Assembly (NCBI GenBank): GCA_964639325.1
Contig: CAZXDO010000022.1
Span: forward strand, 1-25,204
Origin: DATGCT01 sp964639325
Lineage (GTDB): Bacteria > Patescibacteriota > Minisyncoccia > UBA6257 > GWB1-50-10
Length of the DNA stretch: 25,204 bases
Direction of reading: 5' to 3'
Each line of letters begins with the position of its first letter. Positions within the stretch are counted from its first letter, which is position 1. Of this stretch, positions 14,227-21,429 are shown piece after piece. The translations under genes and the position numbers were made by a program. The notes beneath the pieces were generated by a model. The model saw only the letters and a list, made by a program, of their open reading frames with translations, was not told where the DNA came from and made no database searches.

Positions 14227-15156
14227 TTAATCAAAAATGTAAACAAGATATTCATCAATATCTCTCTGGTCCATCTCGTAAAAATATATATTATTTTCAT
14301 GGAGATAACCGGCCAGCTTTTCTCCCACAAAACGCCAATGCCAAGGCTCGTAAATATAATATTCATTGCTTTCTGGATAAGAAAGAACAAAACCGTATTT
14401 ATAAGCATTATTTTCCAGCCACTCAAAAGCTTCTGTTTCTCCAAAACCTTCTAAGGTTCCCCCTATACCGGTGGTAAGAAAATCAACAGCCGTGCCTAAC
14501 TGATGTTCGGAATATCCTTGTTCAGCAGAAAAATCATTAGCAGTACCGTATCCATAAGTAACAATATAATTTGATTTAAGACCTGTTTGAATCCCAAAAG
14601 AACGGTAAGCAGAACCTATATAAAGATCCACCCCGTCTTTTTTAGCATCTTCAATCATTTCTGTAAGATAAGGCTCAACCTCGGAATGAATTTGTTCCGG
14701 GTCATCTTCCTGATAAAGATATTTTTTGTTAATTATACTAAGCGAAGAAGGAACATAATGTTCGCTCAAAAAATATGTTTTAGAATATTTTTTTAAGATC
14801 TCCGGATCAATACTGCTTAATTTCCTAAACTTATCTACAATTTCCTCTGCTCCTTTAATCTGCTCGCTAAAACTATCGTTTCTTTCTCTTTCTGCTTGAA
14901 GAGACTCGGAAAGTTGGTTTTTTTGATCTTCCAAAGCAGCCAAGCTTACCTTAAGGCTCCTAATTTCAAGCCTGGAATCAGCTAGGTCTATTCTCGTCTT
15001 AGTAATAGTTTCGTTTAACTTTTGAACTTCTTCAATATAAAAATTATAGGCATAAGCTGCCAACCCAAAAAAAGCAACCGCTATTAAAGAGGCCACTAAA
15101 ACATTTTCAATTTTTGAAAATAAAGTTTTTTTCTTTTTTTCTTTAAAATCATCCAT
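14227..15156 (-). CDS. VanY/LAS-type peptidoglycan carboxypeptidase with coiled coil
   Basis: 309 residues. The membrane helix (17-39) is followed by a coiled coil (about 42-112, Leu/Glu/Lys heptads) that should hold the catalytic domain away from the membrane. The LAS metallopeptidase domain (about 125-285) has the set SAYRSF (182-187), SEHQLGTAVDF (216-226, with zinc ligands H218 and D225) and EPWHWRF (270-276, with catalytic E270 and zinc ligand H273). Family members trim D-Ala or D,L-linked stem peptides of peptidoglycan. It lies 18 nt after the MliC-domain gene. The cell-wall and lysozyme-inhibitor neighbours suggest wall maintenance, or wall work at a host interface. Confidence 0.92.
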   Translation of the reverse strand: MDDFKEKKKKTLFSKIENVLVASLIAVAFFGLAAYAYNFYIEEVQKLNETITKTRIDLADSRLEIRSLKVSLAALEDQKNQLSESLQAERERNDSFSEQIKGAEEIVDKFRKLSSIDPEILKKYSKTYFLSEHYVPSSLSIINKKYLYQEDDPEQIHSEVEPYLTEMIEDAKKDGVDLYIGSAYRSFGIQTGLKSNYIVTYGYGTANDFSAEQGYSEHQLGTAVDFLTTGIGGTLEGFGETEAFEWLENNAYKYGFVLSYPESNEYYIYEPWHWRFVGEKLAGYLHENNIYFYEMDQRDIDEYLVYIFD

Positions 15157-15174
15157 AAAAATATTTCTAGAATC

Positions 15175-16287
15175 TTAAAATGTTTTTAAAGGATTACTTT
15201 CTATAATATCATCAACCTCTTCAAATCCTTCCGGAAAAGCAAAGTTATAACGAGCCGGAAGGGCAAAAACATAATCATTATTCCTTCCCAACTCTCTAGG
15301 GTTTATCGGTGCTGCTCCAATATGAAAACCTCCTTCCTGCATAGCATTCCATTGGTTGATAGTAAAAATCATAATAGGAATATCTTGCCGTTCCCGTTCG
15401 GCCGTCCAATCAGGATGTCTGATAGAAATCATAGGACCTTCCTCTATTTCTTCATGGGAATCAACCACAAAACCCTCCCAAGTACTGCTGATAATTGAAT
15501 AACCATTCCAGCTTTGAGGCAAGAAAAAAGAAAAATCATATTCATTATTTGTATAAACAATAGAATAATCTCCTAAAGAAACACCGGTAATAAGCCGATC
15601 GCCATCAAACTCTGCCAAAAATATATCAATTTTTCTTTCTGCGGCTTTTCCTCCTTTATATTCCTCAATGCTTGTTATTTCAATAATTTTTCCTTTTACT
15701 AAATATTTTCCTTCTGCCTCCTCGCTAATAGTGTCAATTTCTATTTTTTCCGGCCATGGACTTGATGTAAGACGCCCGGGCGCTTCAAGTGGATTACTAA
15801 ACCACTTTTTAATAGATTCATAAACAACTAAATCGCCGTAGTGTTCTTCCATATCTTCCCTAACCTGCTCTTCCGGAGCCAACAAAGAAACATTTTTCAG
15901 TTGTCGTCCAAAATCATCTACCACCTGCCTTATAGCTTTTTCATTTTCAAAATCTTCTTGTAAAACACAATTTTCAAAAACTATTTCACCGTTGATTTCT
16001 AACATCACTTCTCCCTGATGTTCCCAAAAAACAACCTTTTCATCCTCACTTGTGTACCTAGCCCCTGAAGCACTTATGGCTCTATGAAGGTTGTAATTTT
16101 TATCTTGAGCCGAAAGATAAGCTTCCTCGGCTTCTTCACCGTAACTTATATGAATTTTATCCCCCGATGGGCAAACAAACACAAATTCATCACCTTCTTG
16201 GTTTATATTCATCCTCCAAAAAAATAAAACTGCTAAAATTAAAACCAATAAAGCAATAACGATAAATATTTTATTATCTTTTTTCAC
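15175..16287 (-). CDS. Membrane-anchored MliC-domain (lysozyme-inhibitor-like) protein
   Basis: 370 residues, starting with GTG. The membrane helix (7-24) is followed by an MliC/PliC-type domain at about 35-108: FVCPSGDKIHISY, then SASGARYTSEDEKVVFWEHQGE (quoted in part, 72-92), then FENC, with C39 and C107 placed for the family's disulfide. In proteobacteria this fold blocks C-type lysozyme, and the SxSGxxY segment enters the enzyme's active site; here it reads SASGARY. The remaining 260 residues form one or two unrecognised beta-rich domains, including YDFSFFLPQSW, which resembles C-terminal domains of other CPR secreted proteins. It has a 4-nt gap to the HAD gene. No lipobox is seen, so it is anchored by the helix. 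Confidence 0.82.
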   Translation of the reverse strand: MKKDNKIFIVIALLVLILAVLFFWRMNINQEGDEFVFVCPSGDKIHISYGEEAEEAYLSAQDKNYNLHRAISASGARYTSEDEKVVFWEHQGEVMLEINGEIVFENCVLQEDFENEKAIRQVVDDFGRQLKNVSLLAPEEQVREDMEEHYGDLVVYESIKKWFSNPLEAPGRLTSSPWPEKIEIDTISEEAEGKYLVKGKIIEITSIEEYKGGKAAERKIDIFLAEFDGDRLITGVSLGDYSIVYTNNEYDFSFFLPQSWNGYSIISSTWEGFVVDSHEEIEEGPMISIRHPDWTAERERQDIPIMIFTINQWNAMQEGGFHIGAAPINPRELGRNNDYVFALPARYNFAFPEGFEEVDDIIESNPLKTF

Positions 16288-16291
16288 AATT

Positions 16292-17080
16292 TTATTTAAA
16301 AGCTTCTAACAAATATTCAGCGATAACCTCACCGCCCAAAACACTTTTCTTTTTAGAAACCGCATATTCTCCGCTTACCAATTCCGGATTTACACTTATT
16401 CCGATTCCCAATTCAAGCATCTCTTTGTCGTTTAAATTATTTCCCGTAGTTATTATTTCTCTCTCACTTATATTAATGCTTTTTAAGAACGTTTTCAAAG
16501 CTGTTTTTTTATTAGTCCTCTTGCTTCCTATGTCATACCCTTCACTGGTCCACAAACAATACAACTCCCCTTCTTTGTCATAAAACTTAACAATCTCTTC
16601 CACCTCCGGTACTTTTTCTGAGGTGTGAATAGTAATAATCATATGCTTCGGCTCAAAACCACAAACAATTTCGGGGTTCTTTTCTTTTAACTTTTTCAAC
16701 TCCTTGCGAATATTGTTTAACTTTTCAAAATAACTGTTTTCATACAAAGCAAGCTGTTCTAATTTCCCGTCCGTAAGGAGAAAATTTCCATTTTCTCCTA
16801 TCAAAGAAACTTTATCCCACAAAATTCCCTCTACCATAGTTTCAAGATGAAGAACGGAACGGCCGCTGACAAATATTATTCTTACATATTTTTTTAATTC
16901 GTTTAGCATTTCCTCCATCCTCTTGCTTAACTTATTGGTCTTAATCATCAGCTCTGAACCATCTATACTTTGCTTCAAAAAAGTTCCCGTTTCTACTATC
17001 ACTCCGTCAAGGTCAAAGGCCACGGCTTTCACATTTTCTTTTATAAAATTTTTATCTAATTCTTCTAAAGGTTTATTCAT
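16292..17080 (-). CDS. HAD-IIB (Cof-type) sugar phosphatase-like protein
   Basis: 262 residues. Motif I is AFDLDGVIVE (D23 nucleophile, D25 acid), motif II is FVSGRS (S72), the Lys of motif III lies in SKRTNKKTAL (about K187-K192), and motif IV is TTGNNLNDKEML (212-222). The usual GDxxND of motif IV reads GNNLND, so the first Asp is Asn. The C2B cap lies at about 90-185. The layout fits trehalose-6-P, sucrose-6-P or mannosyl-3-phosphoglycerate phosphatases. It is 4 nt downstream of the tandem GH130 gene, so its substrate may be a sugar phosphate made from a mannoside (inference). The Mg-binding change means reduced activity is possible. Confidence 0.85.
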   Translation of the reverse strand: MNKPLEELDKNFIKENVKAVAFDLDGVIVETGTFLKQSIDGSELMIKTNKLSKRMEEMLNELKKYVRIIFVSGRSVLHLETMVEGILWDKVSLIGENGNFLLTDGKLEQLALYENSYFEKLNNIRKELKKLKEKNPEIVCGFEPKHMIITIHTSEKVPEVEEIVKFYDKEGELYCLWTSEGYDIGSKRTNKKTALKTFLKSINISEREIITTGNNLNDKEMLELGIGISVNPELVSGEYAVSKKKSVLGGEVIAEYLLEAFK

Positions 17081-17084
17081 TTTA

Positions 17085-19004
17085 TTAACACTTATTTAAT
17101 TTAAAAGCTTCCATTAATTCATCCTTGTCTATTGTAGCAACTCCTACAACTTTGTCGCCCCCGCCGTAATAAAGGAAAAATTTATTATCTATAAGAACAT
17201 TTCCGCAAGGAAAAACTACATCATTAACCTGCCCTGTTTTTTCATAATCTTCCTCGGGTTCAAAAAGAGGTTCGTCTAACCGTGCCAAAATTTCTACCGG
17301 ATTATTTTTTAAAAGCAAAACCGCCCCTACGCGATAATTTTTATCTATTTTAGAAACTCCGTGATAAAAAAGAACCCAACCTTCTTCGGTTTTTACGGGC
17401 GGTCCGGCAATTCCCACCTTCATATCATCCCATCTTCCGGGTCTGGGAAATATCCATCTATATTCTTCCAACCAAGTTTTTCCATCAAAATCCAAACTGG
17501 AGTTAAAGGAAATATCAATATCATCTCCGCTGCGGTGGATAATAAAGTACTTCCCTTTTATTTTTTCAGAAAAAATACAAGCATCTTTGTCGTCAATATT
17601 AGGGGGAGAAATAAGAACGGGTTTAGACCAATTCCAATTCTGTCTCAAAAAATCTTTTTCTAAAATTGAAGTAAGAGCAACCCTGGGAGGGTTTTTCCCG
17701 TCAAAAGCAGTATAGAACATATAAATCTTGTCATCTATTTTAGTAAGACGGGGATCTTCACAACCTGAATTTCCTCCGGGCACCAGTTTTTTCTCAAAAG
17801 ATTCACGAGGAACATAAACCGGCTCTGAAGAACGATAACTTATATTAAAACCATCTTCGGAGACAGCGTAACCCATAACCGAAGTATTATCTTCTGACAT
17901 GGCTCTGTATAAAAGATGAAACTTCCCATCCAAGTAAACTGCTCCGGGATTAAAGGTGGCTTTAGCTTCCCATTTATTTTCACTATCCGGTTCAATTATC
18001 GGATTACCCTTAAACCTTTTTAACTTGCTAAGCACCTTGGCTCCCGTCATTTTTTCTATTAATGCTTTTTTATCTACATAAGCCAAACAACAAGTTGTGT
18101 CAGTGGCTCCATAATAAAGACTAATAATGTTTCCGTTTAATAAAGCTCCGGAAGGGAAAACGATATTCTCTACCAAACCTATTTTTTCATAATATTCTTC
18201 GGGCGTTAAAATCGGGGCATCCGTTCTGCCTTTAATTTCAAAAGGATTGTCTAAATCAAGTAAAACAGCTTCTATTCCAAAAAGAGGCCTGCCTAACTTA
18301 TAGTCCCTTATGTATGAATAAAAAACCAACCATCCTTCGTTAGTTTTAATAGGCGGGGCTCCGGTTTCTATATGATCCTCCGGTTTGCGTAAAAGAGGCA
18401 AGGAATATTTTTTATGATCACCATACCACTCGTTCCACTTATCCTGATTCCAAACATCTTCTATTTTATCAAAGGAAACCAAACATATTTCTGATGGAGG
18501 CAAATCCGTATTAACCGTTAAAATGGCCCATATTTTCCCATTTATCCTCTCGGGGAATAAACTCATGCCCTTAGAATTAAAAGGAGTAACTAAATGCTTT
18601 TCTTTAATTGATTTTAAGTCATCACTTACAGCCACTCCTGTTTTAATTCCCTCTGCTCTGAATGGATAAAGAGAAAGGGCAGTGTAAAAAATATAATATT
18701 TTCCTTCAAATTTTATTATTTTCGGGTCTTCGCAGCCAAATTTCTCCCAAGATTCTTCGAGGATAATAAGCCTTCTTCTATTATTAAAATCAATACCATT
18801 ATCACTCTCCGCAATTCCTATTTCAGAAAGAGATAATCTTTTTTGGGTAAGGGTGTGGTAATGAGGAAGAGAAAAGGCCCTATAAACAAAAGCGGTCCTG
18901 CCGTCTTTTAAAATAGGACACCCGTTAAAAACCGCCTTGGCTTCCCAAGAATGGTCCTCATCCGGTTTCAATATTGGATTTCTTTCTTCTCTTTCTACAA
19001 GCAT
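17085..19004 (-). CDS. Tandem GH130 protein (two fused beta-mannoside phosphorylase-type domains)
   Basis: 639 residues, about twice the family length. GH130 enzymes are five-bladed beta-propellers that phosphorolyse or hydrolyse beta-mannosides. Domain 1 (about 1-325) and domain 2 (about 330-636) align along their lengths: ERNPILKP/KGNPIIEP, WEAKAVFN/WEAKATFN, CEDPKI/CEDPRL, VENIVFPSGALL/VNDVVFPCGNVL. Domain 2 keeps the catalytic-type Asp in EDPR (D417) and the FYHG His (H548) that binds phosphate in phosphorylases. Domain 1 has EDPK (D93) and FYSY in place of FYHG, so the phosphate-binding His is missing. There is no signal peptide, so it should be cytosolic. It has a 3-nt gap to the GH130 gene upstream. 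Confidence 0.9.
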   Translation of the reverse strand: MLVEREERNPILKPDEDHSWEAKAVFNGCPILKDGRTAFVYRAFSLPHYHTLTQKRLSLSEIGIAESDNGIDFNNRRRLIILEESWEKFGCEDPKIIKFEGKYYIFYTALSLYPFRAEGIKTGVAVSDDLKSIKEKHLVTPFNSKGMSLFPERINGKIWAILTVNTDLPPSEICLVSFDKIEDVWNQDKWNEWYGDHKKYSLPLLRKPEDHIETGAPPIKTNEGWLVFYSYIRDYKLGRPLFGIEAVLLDLDNPFEIKGRTDAPILTPEEYYEKIGLVENIVFPSGALLNGNIISLYYGATDTTCCLAYVDKKALIEKMTGAKVLSKLKRFKGNPIIEPDSENKWEAKATFNPGAVYLDGKFHLLYRAMSEDNTSVMGYAVSEDGFNISYRSSEPVYVPRESFEKKLVPGGNSGCEDPRLTKIDDKIYMFYTAFDGKNPPRVALTSILEKDFLRQNWNWSKPVLISPPNIDDKDACIFSEKIKGKYFIIHRSGDDIDISFNSSLDFDGKTWLEEYRWIFPRPGRWDDMKVGIAGPPVKTEEGWVLFYHGVSKIDKNYRVGAVLLLKNNPVEILARLDEPLFEPEEDYEKTGQVNDVVFPCGNVLIDNKFFLYYGGGDKVVGVATIDKDELMEAFKLNKC

Positions 19005-19007
19005 AAA

Positions 19008-20078
19008 TTATTTAACTCTCAATTTTCTTTTTTTAAGCGAGGGCCTTGCTCCTTTTCTTAAAGAATTCAAAAAATCATCAAGAGGGGCGGAAGCAGCGCA
19101 AACATAACTGTCGGACCCACCGTAATAAACTATGATATTACTATCTTTAATTACCGCTCCGGAAGCATAAACAACTCCGGCTTTGTAACCGTTATTTTCA
19201 TAAACTTCTTCTGGAACCAAAACCGGAGCTTTGGATCGGCAAATTATTTTACTAGGATTATCAAGGTCCAAAAGCATAACTCCCACTTTGTATTTTCCCT
19301 CCCCTTCACTCATGGCGTGATAAAACAAAAGCCATCCATATTTTGTTTTAAGCGGCGGTGGTCCGGCCCCGCGAACCCAATTATCCCAAACTCTTTTTCT
19401 CTTTGAACCGCCAAAACTGCTTCTTATAAAATCATTTTCACCAAGATCCAAACTATCCAAATACTCTATTTTTATCTCCGGATTAACACTGTGTAAAATC
19501 GCGTACTTCCCTTTTATCTTTTCGGGAAAGATAACCCAATTTTTATGTACCTCGCCAGGAGGAGAAATTAAAATCGGCTTTTTCCAACGCCACCTTTTAT
19601 TCAAAAAATCTTCTTCTTTAATAGAAGTTAAAACAACCCTAATTCCCTCATTTAAAGTAATATAAGTAACATATAACCTGTCCTCGTTACTAACTTTAAC
19701 TATCCGCGGATCTTCGGCGCCTCCCCACCCTCCGCCTGAAGCAAAAGAATAGATACTAAAACGCCCCTCACTTTCTTCATGTCTATAAACAGGGTAAGGA
19801 ATTCTTGTGTTTACTAAAAAACCATCGTCAGAACCGGCATAACCTAAACGGGAAACTCCGTCACCGCCAATAGCTCTGTATAAAAAATGAACTTTGTCAT
19901 TCAACAAAAGAACGCCCGGATTAAAAGTTTGCCAGGCCTCCCAACTATTTTGCTCGTTAGGTAAAATTATAGGATTTTTATCAAATCTATTTAAAGGTAT
20001 AAAATCTGTTTTTTTGCCTAAAAAACCAAATAGAAAATTCCTTATCTGCCTTATAATTTTTAAAAAATAATTAAACAT
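19008..20078 (-). CDS. GH130 family beta-mannoside phosphorylase-type protein
   Basis: 356 residues, usual family length. After an N-terminal amphipathic or weakly hydrophobic stretch (2-22), the propeller starts at KNPIILP (34-40) with WEAWQTFNPGV (46-56), FLYRAIG (65-71), the catalytic AEDPRI (121-126) and FYHAMS (252-257, H254). The last blade is GVVYASGAV/IIVYYGGSD. EDPR and the His are both present, which fits a phosphorylase giving mannose-1-phosphate. Linkage and chain-length preference cannot be told. The C-terminus ends in a basic tail (KKRKLRVK). First gene of a tight run with the tandem GH130 and the HAD phosphatase; TGGTATAAT lies about 55 nt upstream. Confidence 0.9.
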   Translation of the reverse strand: MFNYFLKIIRQIRNFLFGFLGKKTDFIPLNRFDKNPIILPNEQNSWEAWQTFNPGVLLLNDKVHFLYRAIGGDGVSRLGYAGSDDGFLVNTRIPYPVYRHEESEGRFSIYSFASGGGWGGAEDPRIVKVSNEDRLYVTYITLNEGIRVVLTSIKEEDFLNKRWRWKKPILISPPGEVHKNWVIFPEKIKGKYAILHSVNPEIKIEYLDSLDLGENDFIRSSFGGSKRKRVWDNWVRGAGPPPLKTKYGWLLFYHAMSEGEGKYKVGVMLLDLDNPSKIICRSKAPVLVPEEVYENNGYKAGVVYASGAVIKDSNIIVYYGGSDSYVCAASAPLDDFLNSLRKGARPSLKKRKLRVK

Positions 20079-20133
20079 TTAAAAAGAACAATTTTTATAA
20101 ACTTTTTAAAGTTGCAAAAATATCTATAAGTAA

Positions 20134-20142
20134 ATTATACCA
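20134..20142 (-). promoter_or_regulatory. Extended -10 promoter of the GH130 cluster
   Basis: Minus-strand TGGTATAAT inside the longer TTTTGTGGTATAAT also found at 2190. The leader would be about 49 nt with no Shine-Dalgarno sequence. Confidence 0.6.
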
Positions 20143-20206
20143 CAAAAATATTTATCACTCGGGAACGTTTAATAACCTCAAACTGTTAGAAACAGATTCT
20201 AAATTC

Positions 20207-20632
20207 CTAATCCTCAGATTCTCGTGATTCTCTTCTGATAATCCTCCAATGATAAAGATATAAGGGCAAGCCAATTAAAATTAAAGACAAATTTAAAGAA
20301 GCATCTTCGTGTCTCCGGCTGGTAAGATAATCTACTTCTGATTGGGCGTCCTTCCAGTTTTTGTAACCTTGATACCACTCCTTTACTGCCATCTTTTCTT
20401 CTTCAGTTAATTCTTCCCCACCTTCATAATCTGCTACATTATCAATAAAAAAAGGGGTCGGATTATAATGTTTATATTCCTGGTTTATTTTTTCGGGTTC
20501 TTCGGCCTTCGTAAAAACAAAAATCTTAAGACCCATATCTAAAAATCTTACCGTGCCAATAATTAACAAAGTTAACCCAACTAAGGCGAAAAGATAAAGA
20601 TAAATTGTTCGAACTAAAGGATGTTTTTTCAT
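20207..20632 (-). CDS. Small two-helix membrane protein, unknown function
   Basis: 141 residues. The first membrane helix is at about 10-36, a hydrophilic, acidic extracytoplasmic or cytoplasmic segment of some 75 residues follows (with NPTPFF and the helix LTEEEKMAVKEWYQGYKNWKDAQ), then a second helix (about 112-129) and a short charged tail. The opening HPLVRTIYLYLFALVGL resembles N-termini of small CPR membrane proteins, but I cannot assign a function. The gene has its own extended -10 (20661) and is followed by a gap of 128 bp before the GH130 start, without a clear terminator. Confidence 0.7.
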   Translation of the reverse strand: MKKHPLVRTIYLYLFALVGLTLLIIGTVRFLDMGLKIFVFTKAEEPEKINQEYKHYNPTPFFIDNVADYEGGEELTEEEKMAVKEWYQGYKNWKDAQSEVDYLTSRRHEDASLNLSLILIGLPLYLYHWRIIRRESRESED

Positions 20633-20660
20633 ACTTATAATTTATTTTTAGTTTATTAGT

Positions 20661-20669
20661 ATTATACCA
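20661..20669 (-). promoter_or_regulatory. Extended -10 promoter (TGGTATAAT)
   Basis: Minus-strand TGGTATAAT about 28 nt before the ATG at 20632 and just after the terminator of the upstream gene. Confidence 0.6.
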
Positions 20670-20680
20670 TCTATCAACAT

Positions 20681-20708
20681 AAAAAAAGCCACCTTTTAAT
20701 ACGGTGGC
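20681..20708 (-). terminator. Intrinsic terminator of the 20721-21128 gene
   Basis: On the minus strand GCCACC (20708-20703) pairs with GGTGGC (20693-20688) around a 9-nt loop, followed by TTTTTTT (20687-20681). Confidence 0.88.
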
Positions 20709-20720
20709 CTTTGTAACTTG

Positions 20721-21128
20721 TTACTCATCTTCCCAAACAACTTTTTTTAAATTTCCTATATGGAAATTCACCTGGTAAGGATAAACAATACTCATCACAT
20801 ACCTTTTCCATAAAGTACTGTCATCATAACCAACAATCTTTTCAAATTCCTTTTTGTTCCAAAACCTAATCACTGCAGCTCCGTTATCTTTAGAATAACA
20901 AAGGGTTATTCCTTTTGGATCCTTAACGATTAATTCCTTTTCTTCCTGCACTTCTTTCTTGCAACCCAAAATTCCTTTTAAACCATCAGCTTTTACCTTC
21001 TTCTTTTCTGAAAGATAAGCTATTTTTACTGAAACAATTTTTTTATTTTCAATTATTTCAGGTAAAGGAAGTTTTTCTCCGCAACAAGAAAAAGTCATTG
21101 CTTCTGTTAATTCTTTTACACTTTCCAT
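20721..21128 (-). CDS. Unknown 135-aa cytosolic protein with strong promoter and RBS
   Basis: No family recognised. The protein has no signal or membrane helix. It carries an adjacent Cys pair near the N-terminus (C15, C16), a basic segment with GLKGILGCKKEVQ (C57), a beta-rich middle with C77 (KGITLCYSKDNGAAVIRFW), and an acidic C-terminus ending VVWEDE. The CCGEKLP segment could be a redox or metal site, but a lone pair proves little. It is the only gene in the window where I see both a full consensus promoter (TTGACA-17-TATAAT) and a Shine-Dalgarno sequence (AGGAAGGA, 5 nt before ATG), so it is probably highly expressed. It is a single-gene unit with its own terminator. Confidence 0.75.
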   Translation of the reverse strand: MESVKELTEAMTFSCCGEKLPLPEIIENKKIVSVKIAYLSEKKKVKADGLKGILGCKKEVQEEKELIVKDPKGITLCYSKDNGAAVIRFWNKKEFEKIVGYDDSTLWKRYVMSIVYPYQVNFHIGNLKKVVWEDE

Positions 21129-21178
21129 TATTCCTTCCTCTCTTTTTAAATTGTTAAATAATTACTTTTACTATCGAT

Positions 21179-21207
21179 ATTATATAATATATACTATTCA
21201 ATGTCAA
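21179..21207 (-). promoter_or_regulatory. Consensus promoter of the 135-aa gene
   Basis: Minus-strand TTGACA (21207-21202), 17-nt spacer, TATAAT (21184-21179). The predicted leader is about 43 nt and contains GAGGAAGGA before the ATG at 21128. Confidence 0.88.
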
Positions 21208-21299
21208 CTAAATATCCGAAACACTTGATGCTCAAAGCGAACTCAATAAAAAATCATTAAATCAAGAAAGTAAAAAACAAACTCAAAAACTCAAGCTCT

Positions 21300-21400
21300 C
21301 AACTTGGGGGTGTCGCACATACCCCTTCGGGGGATAAACGACACCTACGGGAATATCAACTTGGGGGTGTCGGGAACCCCCAAGTTGTTGTGGATAACTT
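21300..21400. repeat. Composite type B plus type A palindrome with DnaA-box-like 9-mer
   Basis: Type B copy: outer stem GGTGTCG (21309-21315) with CGACACC (21339-21345), a paired change from GATGTCG/CGACATC. Type A copy: perfect 12-bp stem 21357-21387. TGTGGATAA lies at 21389-21397. It is the 3' region of the thioredoxin reductase operon. No U-rich terminator is seen between 21208 and 21429. Confidence 0.9.
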
Positions 21401-21429
21401 TGCCCAAACAAATAGCGTAGATAGATAAT

